A stretch of 5,281 nt of DNA from Deltaproteobacteria bacterium (GTDB lineage: Bacteria; Myxococcota_A; Polyangia; Polyangiales; Houyiibacteriaceae), in the NCBI GenBank assembly GCA_019309605.1, contig JAFDFW010000246.1, positions 1 through 5,281 on the forward strand, in the 5' to 3' direction. Position 1 is the stretch's first letter. Every line of letters starts with the position of its first letter. The notes under the pieces were generated by a model. That model was not told the DNA's origin, searched no databases, and saw only the letters and a list, made by a program, of their open reading frames with translations. The position numbers and the translations under genes are program-made. This document shows, piece by piece, positions 1-5,281 of the stretch.

Positions 1-163
1 TGGCAAAGCACAGAAGGGCCGCCCAGGCGCCCGGTCGAAGTTCGCGGACGATCCGGGCGGCGCAGGCTACGAAATCGCCAAGGAATCCGTCATGTGCCCG
101 ACATGCGCGCATGACCACCTAGCGAAGGAAGCCGCGCAAGAAGCCGACTCGCTCGGCATCTAG
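1..163 (+). CDS. C-terminal end of an unrecognised protein with a CxxC motif (5'-truncated by window edge)
   Basis: An open frame enters from the left edge (first full codon at base 2) and stops at TAG 161-163, giving 53 visible residues. The visible part starts with a Lys/Arg/Gly-rich stretch, then has MCPTCAHDH around residues 31-39, and ends in a short acidic, alanine-rich helix-like tail. The Cys-x2-Cys followed by two His could bind a metal, as in a zinc knuckle or the tail of a zinc-dependent enzyme, but no family is recognised. This frame has a better third-position G/C bias than the other two forward frames, which also close earlier. It lies 38 bases upstream of the ZIP-like gene on the same strand, so the two may be co-transcribed. 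The function is unknown, and the coding call is moderate because so little is visible. Confidence 0.45.
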   Translation, partial: GKAQKGRPGARSKFADDPGGAGYEIAKESVMCPTCAHDHLAKEAAQEADSLGI

Positions 164-201
164 CGAAACCGGGCCAGTCCCGAGTGTGGTAAGTCGCCTC
201 G

Positions 202-900
202 ATGGAGTGGCCGATCGCGATCGTCTTGGGTTCCGTCGGCATGGGCGCCGTCGTCGGCCTCATCGCCCCTGGGCGTGGCCGGCTCCTCGACGCGATCCGG
301 ACCTTTGCGATCGTGTCTTCGGTCGCCGTGGTGGTGGGTAGGCTGATCCCGGATGCAGTGAGCGCCGGAGGCCCAGTGGTCTTGATTGCTGTCGCCGTTG
401 CGTTCCTCGCGCCATGGCTGATCGAACGCGCCGCACACGAAGACCCCGAGCACGATCACTCGTCCACGATGGGCCTCGAGCTCAGCTACTGGGGCTTGAT
501 GATTCACAAGCTCGGCGACGGTCTCGCGCTGGGCTCCTTCACCGGCGAAGCGCACGCTGGCCATCATCACGGTGACGTGCTCACGGCCATCGCCGTGCAT
601 TCGGTGCCGGTCACCGCGCTGATCCCGCTCGCGTTCACGTCCGCACACGGCGTCCGCAGCGGTATCCGGCGCGCGATCGGACTGGCGGCGGTCGGCTGCT
701 TGGGCGTCGTCCTCGCACAGCAAACGTCGCTCGGAACCTGGACCCGCGGCGAGGCCTGGATCGAGGCGGCGGTGAGCGGCCTCTTGCTCCACGTGGTGAC
801 GCACGACTGGGCCCACGAGCACGACAGCCCTGCTCTTCCCGGCTGGCCGCAAGTCATCGCGATCGCCGCGGGTGTGGGCGTGTTGCTGCTCGGACGCTAG
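202..900 (+). CDS. Divergent ZIP-family-like metal transporter, His-rich integral membrane protein
   Basis: The 232-residue hydrophobic protein has about eight predicted membrane segments (approximate residues 3-22, 34-50, 57-74, 94-112, 126-146, 157-172, 186-200 and 215-231). This matches the eight-helix layout of ZIP (ZupT-like) divalent-metal importers of the inner membrane. Segment 2 ends in RLIPDA, like the ZIP 'LLPEA' signature. Segment 4 has HKLGDG (H102, D106), like ZIP HNxxDG. Segment 5 has HSVPVT (H133) where ZIPs have HExPxE, so the usual glutamates are missing. Segment 7, GLLLHVVTHDW, resembles the ZIP 'GLLLYVA..D' helix. His/acidic clusters lie before segment 4 (H79, H84, H86), after it (around 116-125) and near the C-terminus (H197, H201, H205, H207), fitting zinc or another transition metal. 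ATG 202 is the first possible start after an in-frame TAA at 190-192; only a weak GGTAAG (188-193) precedes it. Family membership is inferred from motif order; the substrate and transport direction are unknown. Confidence 0.72.
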   Translation: MEWPIAIVLGSVGMGAVVGLIAPGRGRLLDAIRTFAIVSSVAVVVGRLIPDAVSAGGPVVLIAVAVAFLAPWLIERAAHEDPEHDHSSTMGLELSYWGLMIHKLGDGLALGSFTGEAHAGHHHGDVLTAIAVHSVPVTALIPLAFTSAHGVRSGIRRAIGLAAVGCLGVVLAQQTSLGTWTRGEAWIEAAVSGLLLHVVTHDWAHEHDSPALPGWPQVIAIAAGVGVLLLGR

Positions 901-908
901 GCGCCGAG
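889..908. terminator. Possible small bidirectional hairpin between convergent genes
   Basis: An imperfect inverted repeat is centred on the overlapping stop codons. CTCGG (889-893) pairs with CCGAG (904-908), then after a bulged A, CGC (895-897) pairs with GCG (901-903), leaving a three-base loop. Neither side is followed by a T-run, so it is not a classical intrinsic terminator. Its position between converging transcription units is the main reason to list it. It may be a chance palindrome in GC-rich coding sequence. Confidence 0.25.
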
Positions 909-1037
909 AATCTCACGGCACGCGGTCAGAGCTCCGCCGAGCGCTTCGCGGGCCGTGCGCTGCTGCTCCGCGAGCGGCACTGAGATCAATCTCTCGGCTG
1001 TGAGCACCGCACCGGTCCATCCGCTGCGGTGCCACTG
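897..1037 (-). pseudogene. Out-of-frame C-terminal remnant of the uncharacterised gene at 986-1678
   Basis: Read on the minus strand from 1037, a frame different from that of the upstream ORF stays open for 46 codons to TAG at 899-897. It encodes QWHRSGWTGAVLTAERLI near its start and ends in an amphipathic, Ala/Glu/Arg-rich helix. This is ordinary-looking protein sequence, whereas the in-frame tail of the upstream ORF over the same bases (after its residue 213) is low-quality Arg/Ser/Gly sequence ending at 986. From memory of similar uncharacterised proteins, a 'YVTPWP...WHxEGWxGAVL' C-terminus follows the PYFYVT motif, which this segment continues. It has no start codon or RBS of its own. 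It is read as the displaced C-terminus of the same gene after an out-of-frame lesion near 1035-1043. A sequencing error is the alternative. Confidence 0.68.
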
Positions 1038-1678
1038 CGCGTGACGTAGAAGTACGGCTGGTCGTAGGAACCGTCGCCCGGTGAAAAACCCACACCAATG
1101 CTTCGCGCCTCCTCGGAGCCAGCACCCTCATCGAGCGTCATCAAGCTCGCCACATCGAAGTGATGAGGCCAGCAGCGCACAGGCGACGCTCCCGGTTCGT
1201 CCGCGACGACCTCGCGAATCAAAGCGAACGCGTTCGCAAACCACGCAGCCAGCTCAATGCGCGCCTCGGTCCCTGCATCTGAAAACGGAGCGCCTTCGCC
1301 GACCGCGTAAGGCGGCATCTCGAAGTCGGGCAAGGTGAGCGCCGACGCGTCACCGGCAAACTCTTCGCCGAGCCAAGCCAAAGCTTGATTTAAGGTGCGA
1401 CCAGCAAGTCGCATCGAAGAACGCTCACGCTCGCCGTCCAACACCAGAAGCTCCAACCCTTCGAACACCAGTGCCGCTCGTAGCGACTTCGGGCCTGCGT
1501 TGCGTCCAACCAGCACGCCAAGCGTTGAATCCCATCCAAGGTTGGTGTGCGAATCGTCCGCCGCTTTGGGAAGCAAGCTCGTCCCTGGCGCGCTCACTAA
1601 CTGGGCCGCCCAATGCACTTGAAGGCGGGCTTCGGTAAGCGCTCCGGGAAACGCCGCACCAAGGGCCTTCCATGTCAT
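986..1678 (-). CDS. Uncharacterised conserved protein, C-terminus apparently frameshifted
   Basis: The 230-residue soluble protein has no signal peptide or membrane segment. Distinctive segments are HWAAQLVSA (22-30), DDSHTNLGWD (41-50), a central helix ELAAWFANAFALI (142-154), SPVRCWPHHFDVASLM (165-180) and ARSIGVGFSPGDGSYDQPYFYVT (191-213). The Trp/His-rich 'CWPHHFD' and 'GFSPGDG..PYFYV' motifs look like a conserved uncharacterised family; DUF5996-type proteins share a broadly similar end but cannot be asserted. Catalytic residues are unknown, though the clustered His, Asp and Cys could form a metal or active site. The start at 1678 is supported by AGGAG (1693-1689) ten bases upstream and by the ATGA overlap with the stop of the Rieske-GltS gene, which implies translational coupling in the same operon. 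Residues 214-230 appear to be out-of-frame sequence, because the family-like C-terminus continues in another frame to 897. The product may therefore be non-functional or truncated. Confidence 0.75.
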   Translation of the reverse strand: MTWKALGAAFPGALTEARLQVHWAAQLVSAPGTSLLPKAADDSHTNLGWDSTLGVLVGRNAGPKSLRAALVFEGLELLVLDGERERSSMRLAGRTLNQALAWLGEEFAGDASALTLPDFEMPPYAVGEGAPFSDAGTEARIELAAWFANAFALIREVVADEPGASPVRCWPHHFDVASLMTLDEGAGSEEARSIGVGFSPGDGSYDQPYFYVTRSGTAADGPVRCSQPRD

Positions 1679-3318
1679 ACCGGCGTGACTCCTGCGTAAT
1701 GAATCCCGGTGAGCTGCGCGATTTCGCGCTTCCAGGTCGTGAGGTCGTTGGGTTCAAACTGGTCGAGGTGCGCGTGCCCGCAACCGCGCGCCAGCACCTT
1801 CATTAGGTCGACCGTCGCGCGGAAGAAGTTGTCGAGTTGATGCGCTGATTTCTCGATCTCGAGTCGCGCACGCAGATGCTTCTGCTGCGTAGCGATTCCG
1901 ACAGGGCAGTTGTTGGTCTGGCAAGCCCGCATCCCGAGGCAACCGATCGCCTGGAGCGCAGAGTTCGAGACGGCGATCGCGTCCGCGCCCAGGGCCAGCG
2001 CCTTTACGAAGTCGCTTTCGGTCCGAAGCCCGCCTGTAATGACCAGGGTCACATCCGTGCGCTCACGCGCATCGAGATGACGCCGCGCGCGGGCCAGGGC
2101 CACCATCGTCGGGACGGAGATGTTGTCCCTGAAGATGTTGGGTGCTGCGCCCGTTGCGCCGCCGCGGCCGTCGAGGATGATGTAGTCAGCGTCCGACTCG
2201 AGCGCAAAGTCGATGTCGTTTTCGATATGCTGCGCGCTCAGCTTGAAGCCGATGGGAATGCCGCCAGTGGCGTCCCGCACTTCGTCGGCGAGGCGCCGGA
2301 AGTCGGCAGGTCCATCCAACTCGGGGAAGGTCGAAGGGCTGATCGCCGCCTGCCCTGGTTCGAGCCCGCGCACAGCAGCAATCTCCGGACTCACTTTGTT
2401 GCCCGGCAGATGGCCGCCTGTGCCGGTTTTGGCGCCCTGCCCACCCTTGAAGTGAAACGCCTGGCACTTCTTCACCTTGTCCATGCTCCAGCCGAAACGT
2501 GCCGATGCAAGCTCGTAGAAATAGCGGGAGTTGCTCGCCTGCTCGTCGGGCAGCATGCCGCCTTCTCCAGAGCAGATTCCAGTGCCGGCCATCTCTGCGC
2601 CCTTCGAAAGCGCGATCTTGGCCTCACGGCTCAAGGCTCCAAAGCTCATGTCGCTGACGAAGAGCGGAATATCGAGATGTAGTGGCTTCTTGGCCCTCGG
2701 GCCGATGACGACGTCGGACCCGACCGTCACACCACCGAGCAGCGGCTTCTTCGCGAGCTGAGCGGTCAAGAGCAACACGTCATTCCAACAAGGCAGCTCT
2801 TGGCGCGGCACGCCCATCGCAGACATTGGGCCGTCGTGGCCGACCTGCTTTAGGCCATTGCGCGCGAGCTCTTGGATGTGCTGATTGAACGGCTCCTCGG
2901 GGGCGCCGTGCACGTCTGCGTAGAGACCCAGATATTCCTGTCGATCGTAGGGCTGCGGTGACTTCTCTGCCCAAGCCCGAATCTCTTCTTTGTCGACCAA
3001 CACCGCGTCCGCCTCGTGATCGACCCAGGCTCGGAACTTCGGCAGCACCTCGACGTTGTTGTAGGAGCTGACGCCCGTGTCGTATCGATAGTCCCAGCCG
3101 TGCAGGCCGCAGATGAGGTTCTCTCCCTCGACTCGGGCATCGGCCATCAAGGCGCCGCGGTGAAGACAGCGACCGTACAGCACCGACACCTCGTCGTCGT
3201 ACCGGAGCACCACCAAGTCCACACCTGAAACCAATGCGTAGGTTGGCTCTCGGTCCGGGAGCTCACTCCACTTGGCGACCGAGACTTTCTCTTGTTTGCG
3301 AATCTGGGTGACGGTCAT
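1675..3318 (-). CDS. Rieske [2Fe-2S] domain fused to FMN-binding glutamate synthase-like (GltS core) oxidoreductase
   Basis: The 547-residue cytoplasmic protein has two parts. Residues ~10-110 form a Rieske domain with C51-x-H53 and, 16 residues later, C70-x2-H73 to bind a [2Fe-2S] cluster. Residues ~140-547 are the glutamate synthase FMN domain: MSFGALSREAK (224-234), CSGEGG (249-254), KGGQGAKTGTGGHLPG (291-306), a GGATGA phosphate-binding loop (386-391), ITGGLRT and C460-x5-C466-x4-C471 in CLGMRACQTNNCPVG, the [3Fe-4S] signature of GltB. The N-terminal glutaminase domain of bacterial GltB (about 1500 residues in all) is absent, as in archaeal-type GltS and in the FMN subunit of N-methylglutamate synthase. 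The near-invariant GltB loop ISPPPHHDIYS is replaced by ISPSTFPELDG (326-336), so the substrate is probably not the standard ammonia plus 2-oxoglutarate pair. ATG 3318 is chosen because AGGGA lies five bases upstream and the Rieske domain follows; an in-frame extension to 3399 would run over the upstream gene. It sits 13 bases after the Rieske-ThDP gene. Confidence 0.93.
   Translation of the reverse strand: MTVTQIRKQEKVSVAKWSELPDREPTYALVSGVDLVVLRYDDEVSVLYGRCLHRGALMADARVEGENLICGLHGWDYRYDTGVSSYNNVEVLPKFRAWVDHEADAVLVDKEEIRAWAEKSPQPYDRQEYLGLYADVHGAPEEPFNQHIQELARNGLKQVGHDGPMSAMGVPRQELPCWNDVLLLTAQLAKKPLLGGVTVGSDVVIGPRAKKPLHLDIPLFVSDMSFGALSREAKIALSKGAEMAGTGICSGEGGMLPDEQASNSRYFYELASARFGWSMDKVKKCQAFHFKGGQGAKTGTGGHLPGNKVSPEIAAVRGLEPGQAAISPSTFPELDGPADFRRLADEVRDATGGIPIGFKLSAQHIENDIDFALESDADYIILDGRGGATGAAPNIFRDNISVPTMVALARARRHLDARERTDVTLVITGGLRTESDFVKALALGADAIAVSNSALQAIGCLGMRACQTNNCPVGIATQQKHLRARLEIEKSAHQLDNFFRATVDLMKVLARGCGHAHLDQFEPNDLTTWKREIAQLTGIHYAGVTPV
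1689..1693 (-). promoter_or_regulatory. Ribosome binding site for the uncharacterised gene, inside the upstream coding region
   Basis: AGGAG on the minus strand lies within the last codons of the Rieske-GltS gene, ten bases before the ATG at 1678. Together with the four-base ATGA stop/start overlap (1678-1675) it fixes that start and suggests coupled translation of the two genes. Confidence 0.6.
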
Positions 3319-3323
3319 TCGTT

Positions 3324-3328
3324 TCCCT
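3324..3328 (-). promoter_or_regulatory. Ribosome binding site that decides the Rieske-GltS start
   Basis: AGGGA on the minus strand ends five bases before ATG 3318 and lies in the 13-base gap after the TGA (3334-3332) of the upstream gene. It favours this start over in-frame starts further upstream (up to 3399), whose extra residues are Arg/Lys/Met-rich and lie over the C-terminal codons of the neighbouring gene. Confidence 0.6.
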
Positions 3329-3331
3329 GCG

Positions 3332-5281
3332 TCAAATGAGGAGTGGGTCAGCGAGAATTTCAACAGTCGCCGGACCATCATGTGCCAGCGCTTCGGCAAG
3401 CGCGCCCTCGAGTTGGCTGGCCTCCGTTACACGAAGCCCGAGCGCCCCGCAAAGTTCCGCGTATTCGGCGAAGTTTGGGTTGTGGAGCGATGTTTGCCAC
3501 ACGTCGTAGTCGGCCGTGCGCTGCTCCTTGCTGATTTTGCCGAGCTCGCTGTTGTTCAGCAGGACGTGGGTGATGTCCATCCCGTACTTCACCGCGGTCG
3601 TGTACTCGGCCATGTATTGCCCGAAGCCGCCGTCGCCCGTGACCGCGATGACCTTTCTTCCGCTGAAGCGCGGATCGCTCTCCTGGGCCGCGGCCCACGC
3701 GCCCATGGCAGCAGGATAGCCAAACCCGATCGAGCCGAGGTAGCCGCTCATCAAAACCGATTGCCGCCGGCATTCGAAGTAGCGGCCGAACGAGTACGTG
3801 TTGTTGCCGACGTCAACGGCCATAATCGCGTCTTCGGGCGCGGTGGCCGTCAGCGCGGCGAAAATCGCTGCCGAGTGCACCCCGCCGCCCTCCACTTCGC
3901 TGAGGCGACGAGTCTTTTCTTCGCGCCAGATCTTCCATCGGTCGACCACATCGGGTCGCTGATCGACCGCCGCCGTAGAGCCGAGACGCTCCTTCAGGAG
4001 GCCCGCGGTCACGCCGATTTCGCCCCACACCGGAACCGTCACCGAATGAAGCCGACCCAACATCATCGGGTCGTAGTCGACTTGAACGATGGGCTTGTAG
4101 CTCGTGATACCCGTGTGATTGCTGAAACTCGCTCCGAACACGACGAGCAAGTCCGCTTCGTTCATGAACCAACTCGCCACCGGCGTCCCGCTGCGCCCGA
4201 GCACCCCACAGCCGAGCGGATGATTGTCGGCGATGAGACCCTTGCCCTTGAACGTCGTCATCACCGGCGCGTTGAGCTGCTCAGCCAATGCCATCACCGG
4301 ACCCATCACGAACCGGGCGCCATGCCCGACAATGATCACCGGGCGCTTGGCCGCTGCGATTTGCTTCGCGGCCTGCTCGAGCGAGTCCTGCGGAGGTGAA
4401 ATCTGACGCGCTGTGATCCGTCCCTCCGGCGTGCCGGCCTTCGTGTCCGCCGCTTCGACGACCTGCACGTCGTCCGGGAACACCATGTGGGAGACACCCT
4501 GCTCGAGAATTGCATGTTTGCAGGCAAGTCCGGCGAGCTCGGCGAAGTTGGAGTCCTTGGCGGCCACCGCCGTGTACTTGGCCACGCCGCCAAACGCCGC
4601 GGCGAGGTCCACCTCTTGAAAGGCACCACGCCCGATGAGATTCGTAGGGACCTGACCGGTCAGCGCAAGCGTCGGAGCGCGGTCGACGTGCGCATCCCAT
4701 AGCCCCGTCAGAAGATTAGTCGCACCAGGCCCAGCGATCGCGAAAGAGGCCGCGGGCCTGCCAGTGAGCTTACCGTAAGCCGACGCGGCAAACGCGGCGG
4801 CACCTTCATGACGGATTCCAAAGTACCGCAAGGCTCCCTTGGCTTCCTGCCGTCGCATCGCGTCGGCGAACCCGAGATTGGAGTGCCCCACGATGCCCCA
4901 GACCCATTGCACGCCCCAGTTGATCAGCGTCTCGACCATGACGTCGCTCGCCGTGCGAACGTGCAGGTCTTCCGCTGGAAATGCGACGTACACGCCGTCT
5001 GCCCGCACCTCCAACGGGAAGGTCTCGACACCGTCATCGAAGCCGCCCGGCGGCTTGCCGGTGAGCGGATCGAAGTCCCAGCCGTGCCACGGACAACGGA
5101 GCAAGCCTCCTTCGATCGAGCCTTCCCCTAACGGGCCTCCCTGGTGCGGGCACTTGTTGTCGAGGGCAGCAAACTGCCCCTCAAAGTGCGTCAGGCAGAG
5201 GGTTCGATGTTTGCACGTGACCGCTTTGACGCGGCCCTCGGGGAGCTCCTCAGGGTCGAGGACCTTGAGCCATACGGCACT
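3332..5281 (-). CDS. Rieske [2Fe-2S] domain fused to thiamine-diphosphate enzyme of the pyruvate oxidase/acetolactate synthase class (5' end beyond window)
   Basis: The frame is open from the right edge to TGA 3334-3332, giving 649 visible residues; only a short N-terminal piece is probably missing. Visible residues 1-105 are a Rieske domain (NKCPHQGG with C44-x-H46, then 16 residues on, C63-x2-H66 in CPWHGWD). Residues ~108-270 are the PYR domain, with GIVGHSNLGF, the cofactor-activating glutamate in GIRHEGAAAFAASAYGKLTG (E159) and AGPGATNLLTGLWDA. Residues ~295-440 are the central domain (FKGKGL..HPLGCG, DLLVVFGASFS). Residues ~470-645 are the PP domain, with the ThDP/Mg motif GDG (549-551) and, 24 residues later, NN (576-577). 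The stretch NNSELGKISKEQ then HNPNFAEYAE is closest to pyruvate oxidase/PoxB-type enzymes, but the PoxB membrane-binding C-terminal peptide is absent. The enzyme should decarboxylate or ligate a 2-oxo acid; the Rieske cluster suggests single-electron oxidation of the intermediate. FAD binding is undecided. A TTG at 5104 is not the start, because it would remove half of the Rieske domain. Confidence 0.93.
   Translation of the reverse strand, partial: SAVWLKVLDPEELPEGRVKAVTCKHRTLCLTHFEGQFAALDNKCPHQGGPLGEGSIEGGLLRCPWHGWDFDPLTGKPPGGFDDGVETFPLEVRADGVYVAFPAEDLHVRTASDVMVETLINWGVQWVWGIVGHSNLGFADAMRRQEAKGALRYFGIRHEGAAAFAASAYGKLTGRPAASFAIAGPGATNLLTGLWDAHVDRAPTLALTGQVPTNLIGRGAFQEVDLAAAFGGVAKYTAVAAKDSNFAELAGLACKHAILEQGVSHMVFPDDVQVVEAADTKAGTPEGRITARQISPPQDSLEQAAKQIAAAKRPVIIVGHGARFVMGPVMALAEQLNAPVMTTFKGKGLIADNHPLGCGVLGRSGTPVASWFMNEADLLVVFGASFSNHTGITSYKPIVQVDYDPMMLGRLHSVTVPVWGEIGVTAGLLKERLGSTAAVDQRPDVVDRWKIWREEKTRRLSEVEGGGVHSAAIFAALTATAPEDAIMAVDVGNNTYSFGRYFECRRQSVLMSGYLGSIGFGYPAAMGAWAAAQESDPRFSGRKVIAVTGDGGFGQYMAEYTTAVKYGMDITHVLLNNSELGKISKEQRTADYDVWQTSLHNPNFAEYAELCGALGLRVTEASQLEGALAEALAHDGPATVEILADPLLI

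Noticed and set aside
160..852. - strand open frame (230 codons) antisense to the ZIP-like gene
   Set aside because: Its product is rich in Arg, Asp and His with no hydrophobic core or motif, while the + strand gives clear membrane helices and ZIP-like motifs.
1876..2682. + strand open frame (268 codons) antisense to the Rieske-GltS gene
   Set aside because: Its opposite strand carries the conserved FMN and Fe-S motifs of GltS; the + strand product is Arg/Ala/His-rich with no family signature.
3319..3399. Upstream-extended start for the Rieske-GltS gene
   Set aside because: The extra 27 residues overlap the end of the ThDP gene, are Arg/Lys/Met-rich and precede the domain boundary; ATG 3318 has a good RBS in the intergenic gap.
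3272..4399. Long + strand open frame (375 codons) antisense to the ThDP gene
   Set aside because: It is His/Arg-rich with no recognisable domain, and lies opposite intact PP-domain and central-domain coding sequence. Long antisense frames are expected in GC-rich genes.
5102..5104. TTG as the start of the ThDP gene
   Set aside because: The frame is open to the window edge and encodes the first half of the Rieske domain, including the C44-x-H46 ligands, upstream of this codon.
1675..5281. Standard GltBD glutamate synthase plus acetolactate synthase operon
   Set aside because: There is no glutaminase domain and no GltD-like or IlvN-like small subunit within the window, and both proteins carry Rieske domains that the classical enzymes lack.
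1..5281. Mobile element, CRISPR array, tRNA/rRNA or prophage content
   Set aside because: No direct repeats with spacers, transposase or integrase motifs, terminal inverted repeats or tRNA-like cloverleaf were seen on reading both strands.

Overview
The window is GC-rich bacterial chromosome with strong G/C preference at third codon positions and tightly packed genes. No RNA gene, insertion sequence, CRISPR array or phage gene is visible. Gene content does not fix the taxon; a high-GC soil or aquatic lineage (Myxococcota, Gemmatimonadota or Actinomycetota) would fit, but this is a guess.

Left part, + strand (1-900): the C-terminal 53 codons of an unrecognised gene with a CxxC motif end at 163. 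After 38 bases comes a 232-residue polytopic membrane protein (202-900) that looks like a divergent, histidine-rich ZIP-family metal transporter.

Middle, - strand (897-1678): an uncharacterised conserved protein. Its reading frame breaks at about 1035-1043. The family-like C-terminus continues for 46 codons in another frame and would stop at 897-899, inside the CTAG that also holds the stop of the ZIP-like gene. The gene is probably a frameshifted copy, possibly with a small internal deletion.

Right part, - strand (1675-5281): two large redox genes transcribed leftward. The upstream gene (3332 to beyond the right edge) fuses a Rieske [2Fe-2S] domain to a complete thiamine-diphosphate enzyme of the pyruvate oxidase/acetolactate synthase class. 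Thirteen bases later the second gene (1675-3318) fuses another Rieske domain to the FMN-binding, iron-sulfur glutamate-synthase core, with no glutaminase domain. Its stop overlaps the start of the uncharacterised gene as ATGA, so the three genes form one operon.

The most interesting content is this pair. Two unrelated catalytic folds, one making a ThDP carbanion/enamine and the other an FMN plus Fe-S oxidoreductase, each carry their own N-terminal Rieske cluster and are encoded side by side. This suggests a dedicated two-enzyme oxidoreductive pathway using a 2-oxo acid or related compound. The substrate cannot be read from the sequence.
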